Positions 47,953-61,480 of a DNA stretch of 64,000 bases are shown here, in pieces. The stretch's first letter is position 1, and each line of letters opens with the position of its first letter. The stretch is from Syngnathus acus. Taxonomy: Eukaryota > Chordata > Actinopteri > Syngnathiformes > Syngnathidae. A program made the position numbers and the translations under genes. The DNA lies in contig NC_051106.1 in the NCBI RefSeq assembly GCF_901709675.1, positions 5,528,001-5,592,000 on the forward strand. The letters run 5' to 3'. The notes beneath the pieces are model-generated. The model was not told the DNA's origin. It saw nothing but the letters and a program-made list of their open reading frames with translations, and did no database searches.

Positions 47953-49950
47953 AGACTTAGAGACAGAACTTTATTGTCATTTTGTCAACGGTGTGTACAA
48001 AACGAAATTTCGTTGCATACGGCTTTCAGCAATGTAGAGGTATTTCGGCTGGTTATAAAAAAAAGTGACATTCTATATAAAAATATGAAAGTACAAAGTG
48101 CAGCAGTGATAAAGTATGTGAACAGTGCAGGAGACAAAAAGCAGTATTTACAAGTGTGCAGAGGAATGCTACGTTTGAATGTTCAGCAGTCTGACGACAG
48201 CAGGGAAAAAACTATTGCAGAACCTGGTGGACCTGCAGCGGATGCTGCGAAACCTCTTCCCAGAGGGCAGCAGGGAGAACAGTCCATGGTGGGGGTGTGA
48301 TGGGTCACTGATAATATTTCGGGCTCGGGACACGCAGCGCTGGGATGACAAGTCCTGAATGGAGGGAAGAGGAGCCCCGATGATCCTCTCTGCTGTCCTC
48401 ACCACTCTCCTCAGGTTCTTCCAATCGGAGGCGCTGCAACCTCCACACCACACCGAGAGACAGCTTGTCAGAATGCTCTCTATGGTGCTTCGGTAGAACG
48501 TCCTCATGATGGGTGGGGGCAGGTGGGCTCTCCTCATCCTCCGCAGGAAGTACAAGCGCTTCTGTGCCCTCTTGACCAGTGTTGTGGTGTTCACAGTCCA
48601 GGTGAGGTCGTCTGTGATGTGGACTCCCAGGAATTTAGTGCTGCTGACCACCTCCACAGCTGAGCTGTTGATGATCAGTGGAGCGTGGTGAGGCTGGTTC
48701 TTCCTGAAGTCGACGATGATCTCCTTCGTCTTCTCCACATTCAGGATCAGGCTATTTTCTCTGCACCAGCCCACCAACTGCTCCACCTCCTCTCTGTAGT
48801 CCAGGTCGTTGTTGTCCCTGATGAGGCCCACCACCGTTGTGTCGTCTGCAAACTTCACGATGTGATTGGTGGTGAACCTGGGGGCGCAGTCGTGTGTCAT
48901 CAGGGTGAACAGCAGGGGGCTCAGGACGCAGCCCTGAGGGGAGCCTGTGCTGAGGGTGATGACATCGGAGGTGTTCTGTCCGACCCGGACTGACTGAGGT
49001 CTGTTGGTGAGGAAGTCTAGCAGCCAGTTCCGAAGGGGGGTGCTGAAGCCCAGGTGTTCCAGTTTTTCCACCAGATGTTGTGGAATGATGGTATTAAACG
49101 CTGAGCTGAAGTCCAGGAACAGCAACCGCACGTGGGTGTTCCTCTCCTCCAGGTGAGCCAGGCTCAGGTGAAGAACGGAGGAGATGGCATCCTCAGTGGA
49201 GCGGTTCTGCCGGTAGGCAAACTGGAACGGATCGAATGTTGGGGGGAGTCTGGAGACGATGTGATCTTTGAGCAGCCTTTCGAAGCACTTCATCATGATG
49301 GGAGTCAGTGCCACAGGTCTGTAGTCATTCCATGAGGTGATTTGAGGTTTCTTCGGCACCGGAATGATGGAGGCAGCCTTGAAGCACACTGGCACTTTGG
49401 CTTGGTCCAGCGAGATGTTAAAAATGTCTGTGATGACACCAGCCAGCTGGCCTGCACATTCCTTGAACACCCGCCCAGGTATGTTGTCGGGGCCTGGGGC
49501 CTTACGTGGGTTGACTCTTCTCAGAGTCTTCCACACGTCGGCTGAGTCAAGGCAGAGGACCTCCTCTTCCTGGTGGGGAACAGTTTTAACTGCCGGAGTG
49601 CTGTTTAGTGCCTCAAAACGCCCAAAGAAGTTATTTAGACCATTTAGGAAGTCAGCATCAACCTCACCCACCGGGGGGGAGGGTGAGTTGTAGTCCGTGA
49701 TCGCCCGTATGCCTTGCCACATACTCCTGGTGTTATTGGCGTCGTGGAAAAAATCCTGAATTTTTCGACTGTGGCTTCGCTTCGCTAGCCTGATGGCACG
49801 GTTCAAGTTGGCTCTCGCTGTCCTCAGTGCCTCCTTGTCGCCAGACTTGAAGGCTGAGTTCCGTGCTCGCAGCGTATGACGTACATCCTCAGTCATCCAG
49901 GGTCGTTGGTTGGCTCGGGTGATGATGTTCTTAGTGGTGCTGACTAAGAT
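47953..49950 (-). mobile_element. L2-like non-LTR retrotransposon, 5'-truncated
   Basis: On the minus strand a reverse-transcriptase frame is followed by a 3' UTR that ends near AAATGACAATAAAGTTCTGT, typical of teleost L2-like elements. The endonuclease part is missing: the frame upstream of the first ATG reads TTKNIITRANQRPW and then runs into MITE sequence. Exact edges and target duplication are not resolved. Confidence 0.85.
48169..49896 (-). CDS. LINE reverse transcriptase, 575-codon open frame (L2-like)
   Basis: Open without stops or frameshifts. From the N-terminus: the basic region ANLNRAIRLAKRSHSRK, then NPRKAPGPDNIPGRVFKE; SIIPVPKKPQITSWNDYRPV (about 177-194); motif A LLFLDFSSAFNTI (D262); motif B STGSPQGCVLSPLLF (316-330); the catalytic FADDTT (D351, D352); and a C-terminus SLLPSGKRFRSIRCRSTRFC typical of L2-group elements. 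These match the polymerase that copies LINE RNA at a nicked target site. Without the endonuclease domain this copy should not move by itself; its intact frame suggests a young insertion. The ATG is only the first in-frame Met of a truncated ORF2. Confidence 0.93.
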   Translation of the reverse strand: MTEDVRHTLRARNSAFKSGDKEALRTARANLNRAIRLAKRSHSRKIQDFFHDANNTRSMWQGIRAITDYNSPSPPVGEVDADFLNGLNNFFGRFEALNSTPAVKTVPHQEEEVLCLDSADVWKTLRRVNPRKAPGPDNIPGRVFKECAGQLAGVITDIFNISLDQAKVPVCFKAASIIPVPKKPQITSWNDYRPVALTPIMMKCFERLLKDHIVSRLPPTFDPFQFAYRQNRSTEDAISSVLHLSLAHLEERNTHVRLLFLDFSSAFNTIIPQHLVEKLEHLGFSTPLRNWLLDFLTNRPQSVRVGQNTSDVITLSTGSPQGCVLSPLLFTLMTHDCAPRFTTNHIVKFADDTTVVGLIRDNNDLDYREEVEQLVGWCRENSLILNVEKTKEIIVDFRKNQPHHAPLIINSSAVEVVSSTKFLGVHITDDLTWTVNTTTLVKRAQKRLYFLRRMRRAHLPPPIMRTFYRSTIESILTSCLSVWCGGCSASDWKNLRRVVRTAERIIGAPLPSIQDLSSQRCVSRARNIISDPSHPHHGLFSLLPSGKRFRSIRCRSTRFCNSFFPAVVRLLNIQT

Positions 49951-50060
49951 ATATATGGGGGACTAAGATATATAAGGCGCACCGGACTATAAGGCGCACT
50001 GTCAGCTTTTGAGAAAATTTTAGGTTTTTGGGTGCGCCTTATAGTCCGGAAAATACGGTA

Positions 50061-53000
50061 ATCAGAGAATGAGGCCCATTGTTTTTTGCATTTTACCGTT
50101 CCCCTGTCTTCAATGAACAATTTTAAGGTGCATAAGCGGGGCTCCCCTTTCCCACATGCAAGGGTATTAAAAAAAAATAGCCAATCTATTTCTTAGCTAG
50201 CAGGCTACTTCCTGGTTTATGGAGGATGACAAACAGATGGACAGTGCCATTATGATTCTTTGGGGGTGGACTGTTCCATTCCATCCATCTGCCATAGTAG
50301 TAAGCCAACTGTTTACTGTGGAAAAAAAAGACCAATAAAGCACCAAAACTACTGGTGGCTTAAGCTGTCTGCATCGTTTTTACGATATATCATTCATTGC
50401 CAAGCCAAGGGGGACTCATCTGTATGGATGGTGTTGAGTGTTCTATGACCTAACATGGACGCAGTAGGCTGGAGGTCTAAGAGCTAATGGTGAAGAGCCC
50501 CAAGCTGTCGCAAGTGACAGACGGGGGAAAAGAACAGCGAACGGGAGCAAGAAAATGGATGCAAAAGGGAAGTCGGGGCAGGAAGGTACGGATCGAGGTG
50601 TTTGGAAGAAGTGACGGAAAAAAAAAAAAAAAGAGGAGTGTAATGTCTCCTGCAATGATTCAGGGGCCGACCTCACCAGCTGGAGAATAATTGCTGAGTT
50701 GGGGAAGGGAGAAGAGAGCGGGCCCTCATGATTGACTTGTCATTGATCATAATCTTAATTGCAGGCATCCAAATCCCCGGGGTGTGATTTGTCCACTTTG
50801 CACGTATGTGTGAGCGGGTTTGCGTGTGTGCACGTGATTACGACACGGTATAATGTGTAAGCATTTAGTGCAGTTTTAAGGGCAGGATCAGACAGTGAAC
50901 GAATTTCAGTCTTCCTGTGTTTAGTTTGTATTTTGCGCTTGTGTGTTGTTTTCTTTAAATACTCTCACTTTCAATCTAATAATGAGAAAGTGAACGGCCA
51001 TTTTTTATTACATTGTTTTGTGACCCAATGAAAATGAGTTGGGCACATCTTATCACTAATTAATTTATAATGTTTTTAATAAAAGGTATCTTAAATGCCA
51101 ACCATAAAGTTTAACAGAAATACTGTATGTGGTTTCATAGCATCTGATGTCATTTGTCATTTTCTCGCATTTGCGTGGGTGTGTAATTAATCGCAGATGT
51201 TGCAAAATACAACCACAATATTTCCCCGTGTGTATGTGTTGCTTTGTATAATGGAGGAATTTATGTGTCATTAAATAATAATCCTACTGTGAGAAAGTGA
51301 CCTTTTTCTTTCTTTTGGCATTTCCAGGCCCTGGCATGTTTTAAAACAAAGACCAACAAATGGAACAGTGCGTCACAGCCAGCGCAATTACAGCATAGCT
51401 TGGACTTTTGTTTGTATTTTTGTGTGTAATTTTAGATGCTGCTGAGTTATTGCTTTGCAATGTTACACATTACTGGAAGATTAAAATGTTTTTGATGTAA
51501 AGTTTATATTATCAGTTCAGCCTTGCATGTGGTATATTGAAATCTATGATCACCAAAAACCGCATTTTTCAGAACAAAATAAAGCAGGCACCAATAAAAG
51601 GGTCAGCTCAAATGAAAGTGTCAACTGTTTTGTTTTTTTAAACTATTTAATCTGAGAGAAAAATGTCCCAACTGCATCAACATTGGACGGTAGCGGGCAC
51701 AATGTATCACCCCAGTGGGAAACAATTTTTCAAACTAGGAATGCACTGTCGCAGACCACCAAAACACATCAATCTAGATCGCCTCATGCATTCCATTACG
51801 CAAGTGGGTGACAGCAATGGAGTTGCACACAAAAACTCACACAGTCCCACGGCCAGTAGGGAAACCATTGTTCCCATACACCTCACAATCAAACTCAAGA
51901 GCATTTCCTTGCTTTGATGCCCTGAAATTGGCCGGCAACCAGGCTTTCTACTTGATAGGACTCTGAAATCACAAAGCTTTGGACCATGATTTGCATTTGA
52001 GTCCATTTGTTTGTGATGCTTGTTGATTATGATCAATAATGTCTGTGTGTGTTTTATTGTATGGTTTTGTATGAAATTAGAAGTTGAATGACACCTCTGG
52101 TAAAAGTTAAGGGTTAGTTTAAGTAATTGTAGTATCAAAAAATTCACATATTTTTATCCACAAACTATAATACTCTCCATTTTAGTGTAATTTTATATCT
52201 GTGAAATATTTTGACTTTTATTATTTCTATTTTATTTTTATTTAATTTTTTAATTATTTTCTTGGAGCTGTCTTAATTTTCAATGAAAATTATAATATAT
52301 TAGACCTCTAAATAAAATGTATTAGCTTTAACCTGAAACCAGAAAAATCAAAAACATAATTTTACCCACTTCAGGAAAAAAAATGACCTCTGCTTTTACA
52401 CGTTGACTTTTCACTTGGTTCTCAGGCCTTCAACTGGGTGAAACACATTCCTGTGTGGGAAAAATGCAAACACGCGCACATCGAGGCGGGCGAGTGTATG
52501 GCTGAGAGGGCTGAGAGAAGCAGGAAACAAAGTTAATGTTCTATGACAGACAGAAGCCAGCAACTCTCTTTAATGTTGCTCCCATTAGGGCGCTCCCAGT
52601 GCTCGCATCCCACTCGAGCATCCTCCAGAAGACGCCCCTGCCAACAACTGGTGGGACTGCAGCCAAACATGACATTCGCTGGCTCGGCCACTGAACCCCA
52701 GCGGGTGACATCTGCGGAGCAGCCTTTCATCCCCTCGCCGGGTACCTGCGTGGCCCCCGGCTCCCGAGAGCCGCGATGAATGCGCTCCTTCACCCTCCCA
52801 GCTGGTTTCCCCGCTGCCAAAAGGCCACCGCATTGACACGCATTCACACGGACAGGTACACAATACACAAATGTTCCCGCGCGCCCACGTGTGCTCAAAT
52901 ACACACAGCGCCTCTGCCTTGCAAACATCCCCGCACAACAAACCGCTTTGAGAATCGACATTTGCAGCTGTGGAGCCCGCTTTTGTTTTCCCTGTTGTTT

Positions 53001-55038
53001 CATCATTAGAAGCCACTTTTGTTTTTTGTCAAACGTGGCTATGAAAGGGCAATACTAGCAAAACAGTTTGAAATGCTTCCCCATTTTGAATATTCTAATC
53101 AGATCAAGCACATTCCGATCAAGAAAGAATTTGCCGTTTATAATCTGGAAATTACGGTACTAATCGGATCGATATATTTAGTCTCTGATCAAAATTTTAA
53201 TCCGAACTCAGACGGGATTGAAGAAATTGTATCTATGGAAACCTAGCCACTTTCTGCTTCATCACTTGCGACGTGCTTGTGTGTCTCTTCTGCGTCTCTT
53301 TAATCAGTCTTGAGCTTTGACCACTTGTTGTTATGAGCGCTTCTGTGTAGGGGTTCTGCTCCCGGCTGACATTCCATTAGCCCCACATTAGGAAATTCTA
53401 ATCACTGCGCCACCGGGACGCTGGGACTCGCAGCTCCGATTTCACTTAACCTCCAGCAGGAGAGATCAGGCTCCGCGTCTCAATGTTTGTCCCTAATTAC
53501 CTCCCCACAGTGAGCTGCCACACGCCATTTCATCTCATTTTCAACCCCTCTCATCTTGAACATCGCACAAAACACATGCTTTCAACGTCTTATCTTGGCA
53601 AACCCGATGTTTGCAACCACTTCTACGATCGCAAGTCGGCCTGGTTTTACAAATTCTGCACATTCGATGCGAATGAAAACAAGAATTTCAAACACTTCAG
53701 TCATTAATCATGATGTTCTTCTATGTTGTTGCAATTCCAACCTTGGATTACCTATTTTACTGGTCCATAACATTGATGGACCAGTGTGGACGAATGAAAG
53801 TTCTTGCTCCCCTTAGTGAGCGGTGTTAACGGCAGCATCTTAAAAGTCAATTACCATTAACAAGTGTAGGGGGAGCCCTGGAGCAAATATAAACCGACGC
53901 TTCAATTATAGCCTCGGTCTTATCTCTGAGAAATTTCATTAACAGGTGTGCAATTTCTTGGATAACAAAAATATAGCTTAAAAATAACAATTTACAGTAG
54001 TCAGGCAGAAGTTGTCAACACTCACAAAGTCTTCTTCCTAACAACCTGGTGAGTTTGGATGTGTTTGATTGTCTGCATCCATGCCAGCCTGATTATGAGC
54101 AAGCTGCTTGCGCGCATATGTTTCTATATTTGCATTGTGTGTGTGCGTGCGTGCTTTAGAACCTGTGACAGCGTCCCTAGTGTGTCATCCTGTGCTTCAC
54201 AGTCTTGGTCCTCATTACTATTTCTCGCTGCGGCTGTTGTGGGGTTCCGAAGCCCACCAGAGGGGCCTTTGGCTCGGTGGGAGAGGTGTTGGAGGCAGCC
54301 TGGCCCCGCTGCGCTCCTTCCTTCCCCCTCCGCAGGGCGTCAGGCACAGCGTGTACAACTGGCACGCCGAGCCTGGCGACTGGCGGCCGCCTGCGTGGCG
54401 TTTGAACAGGGCAGGGGGTCGCTGCGTCGCTGCCGAATTCGCACATACGGGCCGGCCTAATTGCACGTGCTCGAACACATGCACATCACCATAAGGCTGA
54501 CTCCTGGTGGGTTCCTCAAATGTTTGCAAGATGCTGTAGAGTTATGTGTGGGGTCTCATTTGAGTGAGTTTGTGCACGCAGGAAGAGAAAACATCTGCGC
54601 TGCTACATTTGGATACGTCAGAAGATATTGTTGCATCATCACCGTTATGTGACAACGTGACTTTGAATGTGGGCTCACTTTGCTAATTTATCATTTATAC
54701 AAGAGACTTTTTTCAAATAAAAAGTGACTGGAGTTCAGTGTTTATTAAGCAACCCTGTCATCCGTGGTGCATTAATTCACCCTCCTGTGACTTCACAATT
54801 TCAGCATATTGCGTGCACATTAACTTTTGATTGAGTCATATGTTTGGCTCTCAGGTGTGCCTGCAGACGATGAAGTATTCAACCTGTGAATTCAAGAAGA
54901 TGTCACACTCAGTTTCATTCAATATTTACGTCGGCACCGCATAATGTTGATCCTCTGCGTTCATACTAATAGCACCTTCATTTTGATTCATCTACAGAAA
55001 TAAACTTCTAACTTCGCATTGTTTGTCTTGGTCAGAAC
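50061..55038. other. Gene-poor stretch
   Basis: No gene is recognised. 52550-52990 and 54190-54490 are GC-rich islands with E-box-like and GC-box-like words and few repeats. 52190-52260 is very AT-rich. Short frames across the islands have no family resemblance. Confidence 0.35.
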
Positions 55039-55263
55039 CACTGGCAGAGCAAGGGGGGCATGGGGGCACTGCCCGCCCCTGAAATATGCTTGAACCGCCC
55101 AAATACCAGGCCAGATTTTCAGAAATCTTTTTTCCACATAGCCCCATACCCCGTAGGAAATATATAACAAAAGTTTTTCAGCATTATTTGAAGAATTTTG
55201 AGGAAGCGAAATCCTTGGCCACCCTGTGGAACCCCAAAGACAAAAATCCTAGCTCCGCCAGTG
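55039..55263. mobile_element. hAT-type MITE with 8-bp target duplication
   Basis: Terminal inverted repeats CACTGGCAGAGCAAGG (left) and CCTAGCTCCGCCAGTG (right, inverted) differ at two bases. Flanks GTCAGAAC (55031-55038) and GTCAGACC (55264-55271) match 7 of 8, as expected of a hAT target-site duplication. 225 bp, non-coding. Confidence 0.85.
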
Positions 55264-55271
55264 GTCAGACC

Positions 55272-58200
55272 TCCTTCAACTCAGTTGAGTCAGCGATCAG
55301 ATAAACATTTTTTTTTCTGCACAGTAACTCACATACATGTTGAGTACATGCACATCACGAATCACAAGAGCCCTCACCAGAAACCGAACTTTGTATCTCC
55401 CTACAAAAACAACAGTATTACACTACACTCTTAAATCCTCGCCATCTCTCATGGGCACTCAAGAGTTCAGTCAGAAAGATTTGGTTACTATGGCATAAAT
55501 CCTCCTCCTGTGTGTGGGCTGCAAGGGCAACCAGGCTCACCCTGTTATTGGGAATGCAGGCTGACACGTTCCCAGGGGAGCGATGAAGGAGATAATTCAA
55601 AAGAGGTCTCTCACCTTCCAGCCTTTTCACTCTTACTGCTTGTATCGAACGGGAGCCATGTTAAGGCAAGGGGCAACAAAAAGAGAGCATCATTTACAAA
55701 ATTGCTCTTTCTGCTCCGTGCAAGTGCACAGCAAAGGTGACGCTAAACTGATCCGATGGGAATTCATGCAAAAAAAGCAATGCAGCGTCATTTGTTTTTC
55801 AGGTTCAATATTATGGAGAGTTTCAACGAGTAAGATCTGCGAACTGCTTGCATTACAAACGGCCTGTTTGCTGATACTTGCCATTGTGTAAGAGATCAAA
55901 GAGGTGATGACACACCTAGCATAAAAACGTGAGGCTTGTCAGCAACCGGAGGGAGTCTAGGTCAATAACTGTCACTGTAACTTGAAAGAAGGCGTGCATG
56001 AAGGTTTTATGATGCAGATCCCGCATGATGCAACATTTTAACCTCCACCACGGAATGTAAACGTGTTCAAATGATATTTACGGGACAATATAAAGTTAAT
56101 GTGTCATTTATTTCTTCAGGTTTGCCGTTGTAAAGGTCAAACGTTATCAATCTACGGAGTGGCGTGGAGCCCGTGGCACAAAACATCATGAATCTTATCT
56201 ACGCGATGCTTCACAGCCTTGATGATTGCTAAGGCCAAAAGGCTGCAGCCTCTCATGTATTTTCCTGCAGGCAGGTCATTTGGAGAACCTGCAGCTGTAA
56301 TAAGAAAAAGCCTCGGATACACTCCAGTCTCCCTTGACGAAGAGAATAGCAATTATTGTGGAAAATCAATTTCAGACCCAATCTCTGCCTTATCGACCAA
56401 GGAGCTCCTCGGAGGTGGAGGAGGTGACAGGAAAATTTATATTGCAGCTTCTATTAGTGGCTTTCTATTTGCTGGCTGCATCTGCAGATAGAAAGAGAGA
56501 GGCCTCTTGTTTTTGAAGACACTTTGACTGCACGTTTGGACTACCCACACTTAACAGTCCACATGTATAAACATTGATTGATGGATTTTTTTTTTTTTTT
56601 CTACACTCGGTGAAAGTAAATTAGCATTAGAAGTCATGTTCAATAAATTGCTGAAGAATACAAGAAGACTACACCCACTTGAGCATCATTCCCACAGTCT
56701 GAGTGTTATTTTTGCACTGGTATTCTTTGCATGTCAATGCCCAATTGCGATTTATTGTTTTAAGCCAATTCCAAACTTAACTTCACAGACACAAAGATTT
56801 TTTTTAATTCACAAGTGATTTTTTTTTGTTTGTTAGCTTTTTATCATTGTTGTCATTCATTTCAAACAAATATTTTTTACTTATGTTTTTGTGCACCCTT
56901 TGCTCAAAAAAGCTCTGGTGGATGACTATTTTTGTCTTATCTGCCTTGAGATACTTTTTTTTCAAGCACTTATAAGATCTAAAATCTCCAACACAGTTCT
57001 AAACAAGCAAAACTATTACAAGCAGAAAGACGATCTGTTCCATGTATGAAATAAAACCATGACTAAATTAATCCTACATGGTGGAGAAACGACGAGGAAT
57101 CCATCTTTATGTGCAGGGTTAGGCAATTATAAAACACAATATGACTAATTCTATCATCCTAAACCTAAAGAAATTATTTTAGCATGTTGCTGCATTCGTT
57201 TGCAAATGATCACAGAGCTCGCTCAGCAACTGTGCTTCTCATTTTCCCTTACAGTGGCTAATTTTACCAGCCATTTAAGGCTAATTTCTCACGGGAATAG
57301 TTTGATGTATATACACGAATGTCCACTATAATGTGTTCATGTTGACATTCCATAGAGTTAGAGTGTCAGCGCTGTGATATAAAATCCATCTACCCGAGGT
57401 CACTAAAAGCTCCTTCGTCATGCATTTCCAGTAATGCAGTCCTCGTATCCTCACATGTCCCCTTACGACTACGGTTGGGTCACTTTCATGATTAACCATA
57501 ACTCCTCCAGAGAAAATTCATTACATCTTGTCTGACAAGCGCACAAACGCGTACACACACAAGGCGGCAAATGTTAACCACTTGAGGATAAAGACAATAA
57601 CATACACGTGTTGTTAATATCCTGATGCAACAACTAAAATGGAGGATTTATGGCAAAGCATCATTTGCTTTTGGTTAGTTGTGCCGCCCTCCCTCCTCAG
57701 CCATTCTCGACACCACTTCCCGCTCTCTGTGGACGATTAATGTGTCCAATGTTGTGTGTGTGTGTGTGTGCTGACTGTTGAAACAGATGCATGTGCCACC
57801 TATGTCAACATGGCCGGTCTCCGGACACGATGCTGTTCGTAGATAGGACCCTGCCCACAGAGCCACTAAGTCTAGACTCCAGATGTGTTCACACACTCTC
57901 AGACCAGTGCGAGTCCAAACTCATAATTCCTACATGACACACACTCTGATGGACGTTCACTCGCACAGTTTGCCATTCGAAATATGGTTCCTCCCGACAG
58001 CTGTTTTCAACTCTTGAAAGAGATGTTACATAGAGCTTGTTGACGCAAGATGAAAACAGAGACAAATGGTTTTTGAACATATATGTTACATTTTTTTGTT
58101 TCAGGGATTTTTTTTTTATTATTGCCATTTTCCAAAGAGAAGCAAGGATTCACCTTTTTTTTTTTTTTACTTTTAAAAATACATTATTATTGCAGCAATT

Positions 58201-61200
58201 TGAGTTATTTATGACTGTTGTCATCTATAAAGGAAACTTTCCAGACTGAAAAACATATTGACTCATTTTTTGTGTGAAAATACTTTTAAAAGCTTCTCTT
58301 GCATGTGAATGACACTGGAGGCCTAATTAATCTATATCAGCATGAATATTGGCTGGCACTGAAGCAAAATCCTGCGCGCATACATATGGGTGGATGTAAA
58401 GATTTTTGGGCTTAGTTAGTTCAGAACTTTCCACATCTAAGCGAATACGAAATGTAACGTTGAAATGATGGGCTCTCCAAAGTGCACCGAAATAAACAGA
58501 AACATATGCTAGCTGCATATGCTCCGTGCGGCTTTATTTAGACGGTTCTATAGCAACATGACAACAAGAGGGCTTTTGTGTGAGTGTGTGTCTGTGTGAT
58601 TGTGTTGAGAAAAAGTTGCAAACGTACAAAAACAAGAGTCGGGAAGAGGGAAAAAGTCAAGAGTGAAAAAAGTGTTCAGAACACAGATGCACCCGTTCTC
58701 TCGCTATGTGACGCGCTCGTGGGTATGCTGCCGATCCAGCTATTCTTGTTGGTTTGTTAATTGTTTGTCACCCACCAGGTGCCATCTGTCTCTAGTCCCA
58801 CAGTCCCCGAGCCATGTGGGCCGGCCTGCCTGGCGCCTGCCAACGTCACTGACCTGCAGCAACCGTCCACACCTCCGTCACACACCTCCTGATCTGTCTG
58901 GGATAAATAGCTCCTCGCTCATCTTCCGCACCGCCATCACGACTCCCCAATCTGTCCTGTGTGAGAGTAAGGAGGGGGTCTGGAGGGGGGTGACGGAGGG
59001 AAGGGGGTGAGACGAATGAGAGGAATTGAGAGATGGATGGACGGATGGACCGAGTGAGAATGAGCAAGAAATGGAGATGGATATCCGCATGGGTGGAAAG
59101 GATGAGCTGCGCAGTTAATGGTCTGTTTCTGGTCAGTCTGTTGTTGCGAGAGCACAGAGGCTCAAACAGCATGCAGTCTGCTACAATTACTCAGCAACAA
59201 CTGTTACATTTGCGTCTGCATATGTCTACGTACTGTAGATGTTAAAGCACCACTTTAATCATGCCTTTAATTGCTATATGCCACAACAACAACAGTCTGT
59301 TCAGAAATATTCCCCGTTAGCAACACAAGTCTTCTTGGACTTTTTTAGGATGGGAGGGAGGTCACCTTCACCCAGCCTGATGTTGGGGCAGCTGTGTGCT
59401 GACAAAAATGAAACCATGAGCCTCGTGCGGTACTTATAGCATGTAGTGGCCAAGGTACAATAAAAGTGAACAATGCTTTGCTATTCTGCCTCTCCGCCAC
59501 CCTGGGGCATGTCGGGTCACCTTGACGAGACGAGGCTCTGCAAAGGGGAGCCCGCCCCCACTTTGGGGCAATGGAGGGGTAATGAGGCGTTGAAGATCCA
59601 AGCGGGACAGCTTTTGGATAAGCCCATACGCACACTATCTGCATGTGTTTACAGAAAGGGCAACGGCTCTTAGCGAGACCCTCTCTGAGTCCAGTTTGAA
59701 AGAGATACAAGGACATGAGTGGAAGTCACAAGTCTCAGTCTCTGTTTACATGCGGTCAATATTCGGGTTAAGGTCAAAATGGGCTTCCTGACTATGGAGC
59801 TTTTGCAACAGATATTGCTCTTACCGACTAACTAATTTGAACACTATTGCTCAAAAAATGAACAAAACATTTTTGCATTTTTGCCAGTAAATCTGAGCTT
59901 TGCTTTCTTTTTAGTTTGATGGTGTAAAAAAGTCAAAAAGTCAAGTTAAAGTCCCAATGATTTAACAGGATAGATTACAATTGTCTGTGTGTAATCATGG
60001 TAATAAAGTTTTGAACATGAGGAAATCATTTAGCAACTTTGGCCCGTGGAAAGTTCCAAATAATCACGGAAAAGTTACAACAACAGAGGATTACACATAC
60101 ACACACGTGTTTTTACGTTTCCACTTGTCCTCTGTAAGGAAAATAAAATGAATCCTCATCAGCATTTTCTGAACAATTGTTGTCGTGCAGTGTGTTTGTT
60201 AAAGTATCTGTGAAGCAATTTGTAACTGTGTTGGGTGAACAAAGCTGTATTTTCATAAAAATAAAACACCAACATCAATTTTCATCCACATCCAAAAGTC
60301 CTCAACTGATTTCCAGCTAACAGATTTCCTTAATTTTCAAATGTTCAAGCAGTGAGAAGCAATAGTTTCTTTCTGCTTGTAACAGTAATGAGCAGAGACA
60401 GTCTTCGGTCAAAGAAATGAAGAACATTGGTGCCTTGTTCCCATAAATATGAGTTATGCCGAAACTGGATGCCATCCAGCTTGAGCCATGAGGCAACATA
60501 TTTTGTGTGGGCTTGCAAATAATGTTTGCCCCGACCGCATCTACAGTATCTGTTCCAGCCATGGAAAAGTCTTAAAAGTGTAGGTGGAATTCATGTAAAA
60601 AGAAAAACCGGGGGGGGGGATAAGACTTATTTGCCATGGAAGAATTAACTTGCGAACGTAAAACAGTGTGCAGCCAGGTGATCTTACTGCTCTCAATTTT
60701 GCTCACTTTTATTGGAAAAACACATTCATCTGGAAAACAAACACAAAACAGTACCGCTTCTGTTTTCTTTCTCCACCCGACACTCCCTGATGGTGTATTG
60801 TCCTAAAGTTGACCAGGCTTGAAATATGACAAGCTCAATACGTCCTACATTAGCGCAAACTTGGTCCGGTTACTAGAGTAACAAGCGTCCTGCCGGGGCC
60901 CGCAGCAGTGTGAACGTAACCCCTCGTCAAAAGGGTTCAAGCACAGAAGGGGACATGAGTTCTGACGCGAGTGGGAAATGCATGAAATGAGAGATTAGAG
61001 CTCAAAGGAAGAAGGCTTCTTGTACGCGCATGCATCCCGAGGAAACCGCTGCTTGGGTGGGTGCCTGCTCGGTTGGGTGGGCCGCGTGAGAGACATCCAT
61101 GAACTGTGTGGAACTTGAGGAGGCAGCCCTAGCGGCGCTGTCACCTCCCCTTGTGTGTTTGTACTAGGGCACGGGAACATGGGGGAGTCGGCGTGAGGCA

Positions 61201-61480
61201 TCACACCTGGAGGAAAAGACAACTCCATCGAGCCCCAGTATGACGGCCCTCGGCTCCAGCCAGTCTAGCCGGCATCTGGAATGGATATGTGGAGATGCTG
61301 CAAACTTCACAGCTCCTTCGTGGGAACTTTTCAATCTCGCTCTTTATGCTGGCGCTAAACGCAAACTGAAAGGGTGTGATAAGGAAGACTCTGTTTTGCT
61401 ATTGTAAACATATTCCTTAAGGTTCCTTTGGGTTTTTTTTTTTGTTGGGATTCGGGGTCAATGTGTGTGCACCAAATCCT
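55272..61480. other. Gene-poor stretch
   Basis: No gene is recognised. 56290-56510 and 58730-58980 look like candidate conserved regulatory DNA (low repeat content, AATTATTGTGG-type and E-box CAGGTG words). (TG)n lies at 57752-57770, and T-rich tracts at 56585-56600 and 58108-58170. Confidence 0.35.

Larger units (their letters stand above)
47700..50058. mobile_element. Palindromic MITE copy 2, split by a LINE
   Basis: Left end CCGTATTTTCCGGACTATAA at 47700 and right end TTATAGTCCGGAAAATACGG at 50058 are exact inverted complements flanked by TA (47698-47699, 50059-50060). The two halves are separated by about 2 kb of LINE sequence on the minus strand, so the LINE inserted into an existing MITE. 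The MITE remnant also carries GCGGGCCACTT and CGGGCCAG fragments near 47882-47925. Confidence 0.85.

Noticed and set aside
48506-49693. Plus-strand frames over the LINE
   Set aside because: Antisense shadows of the reverse-transcriptase frame.
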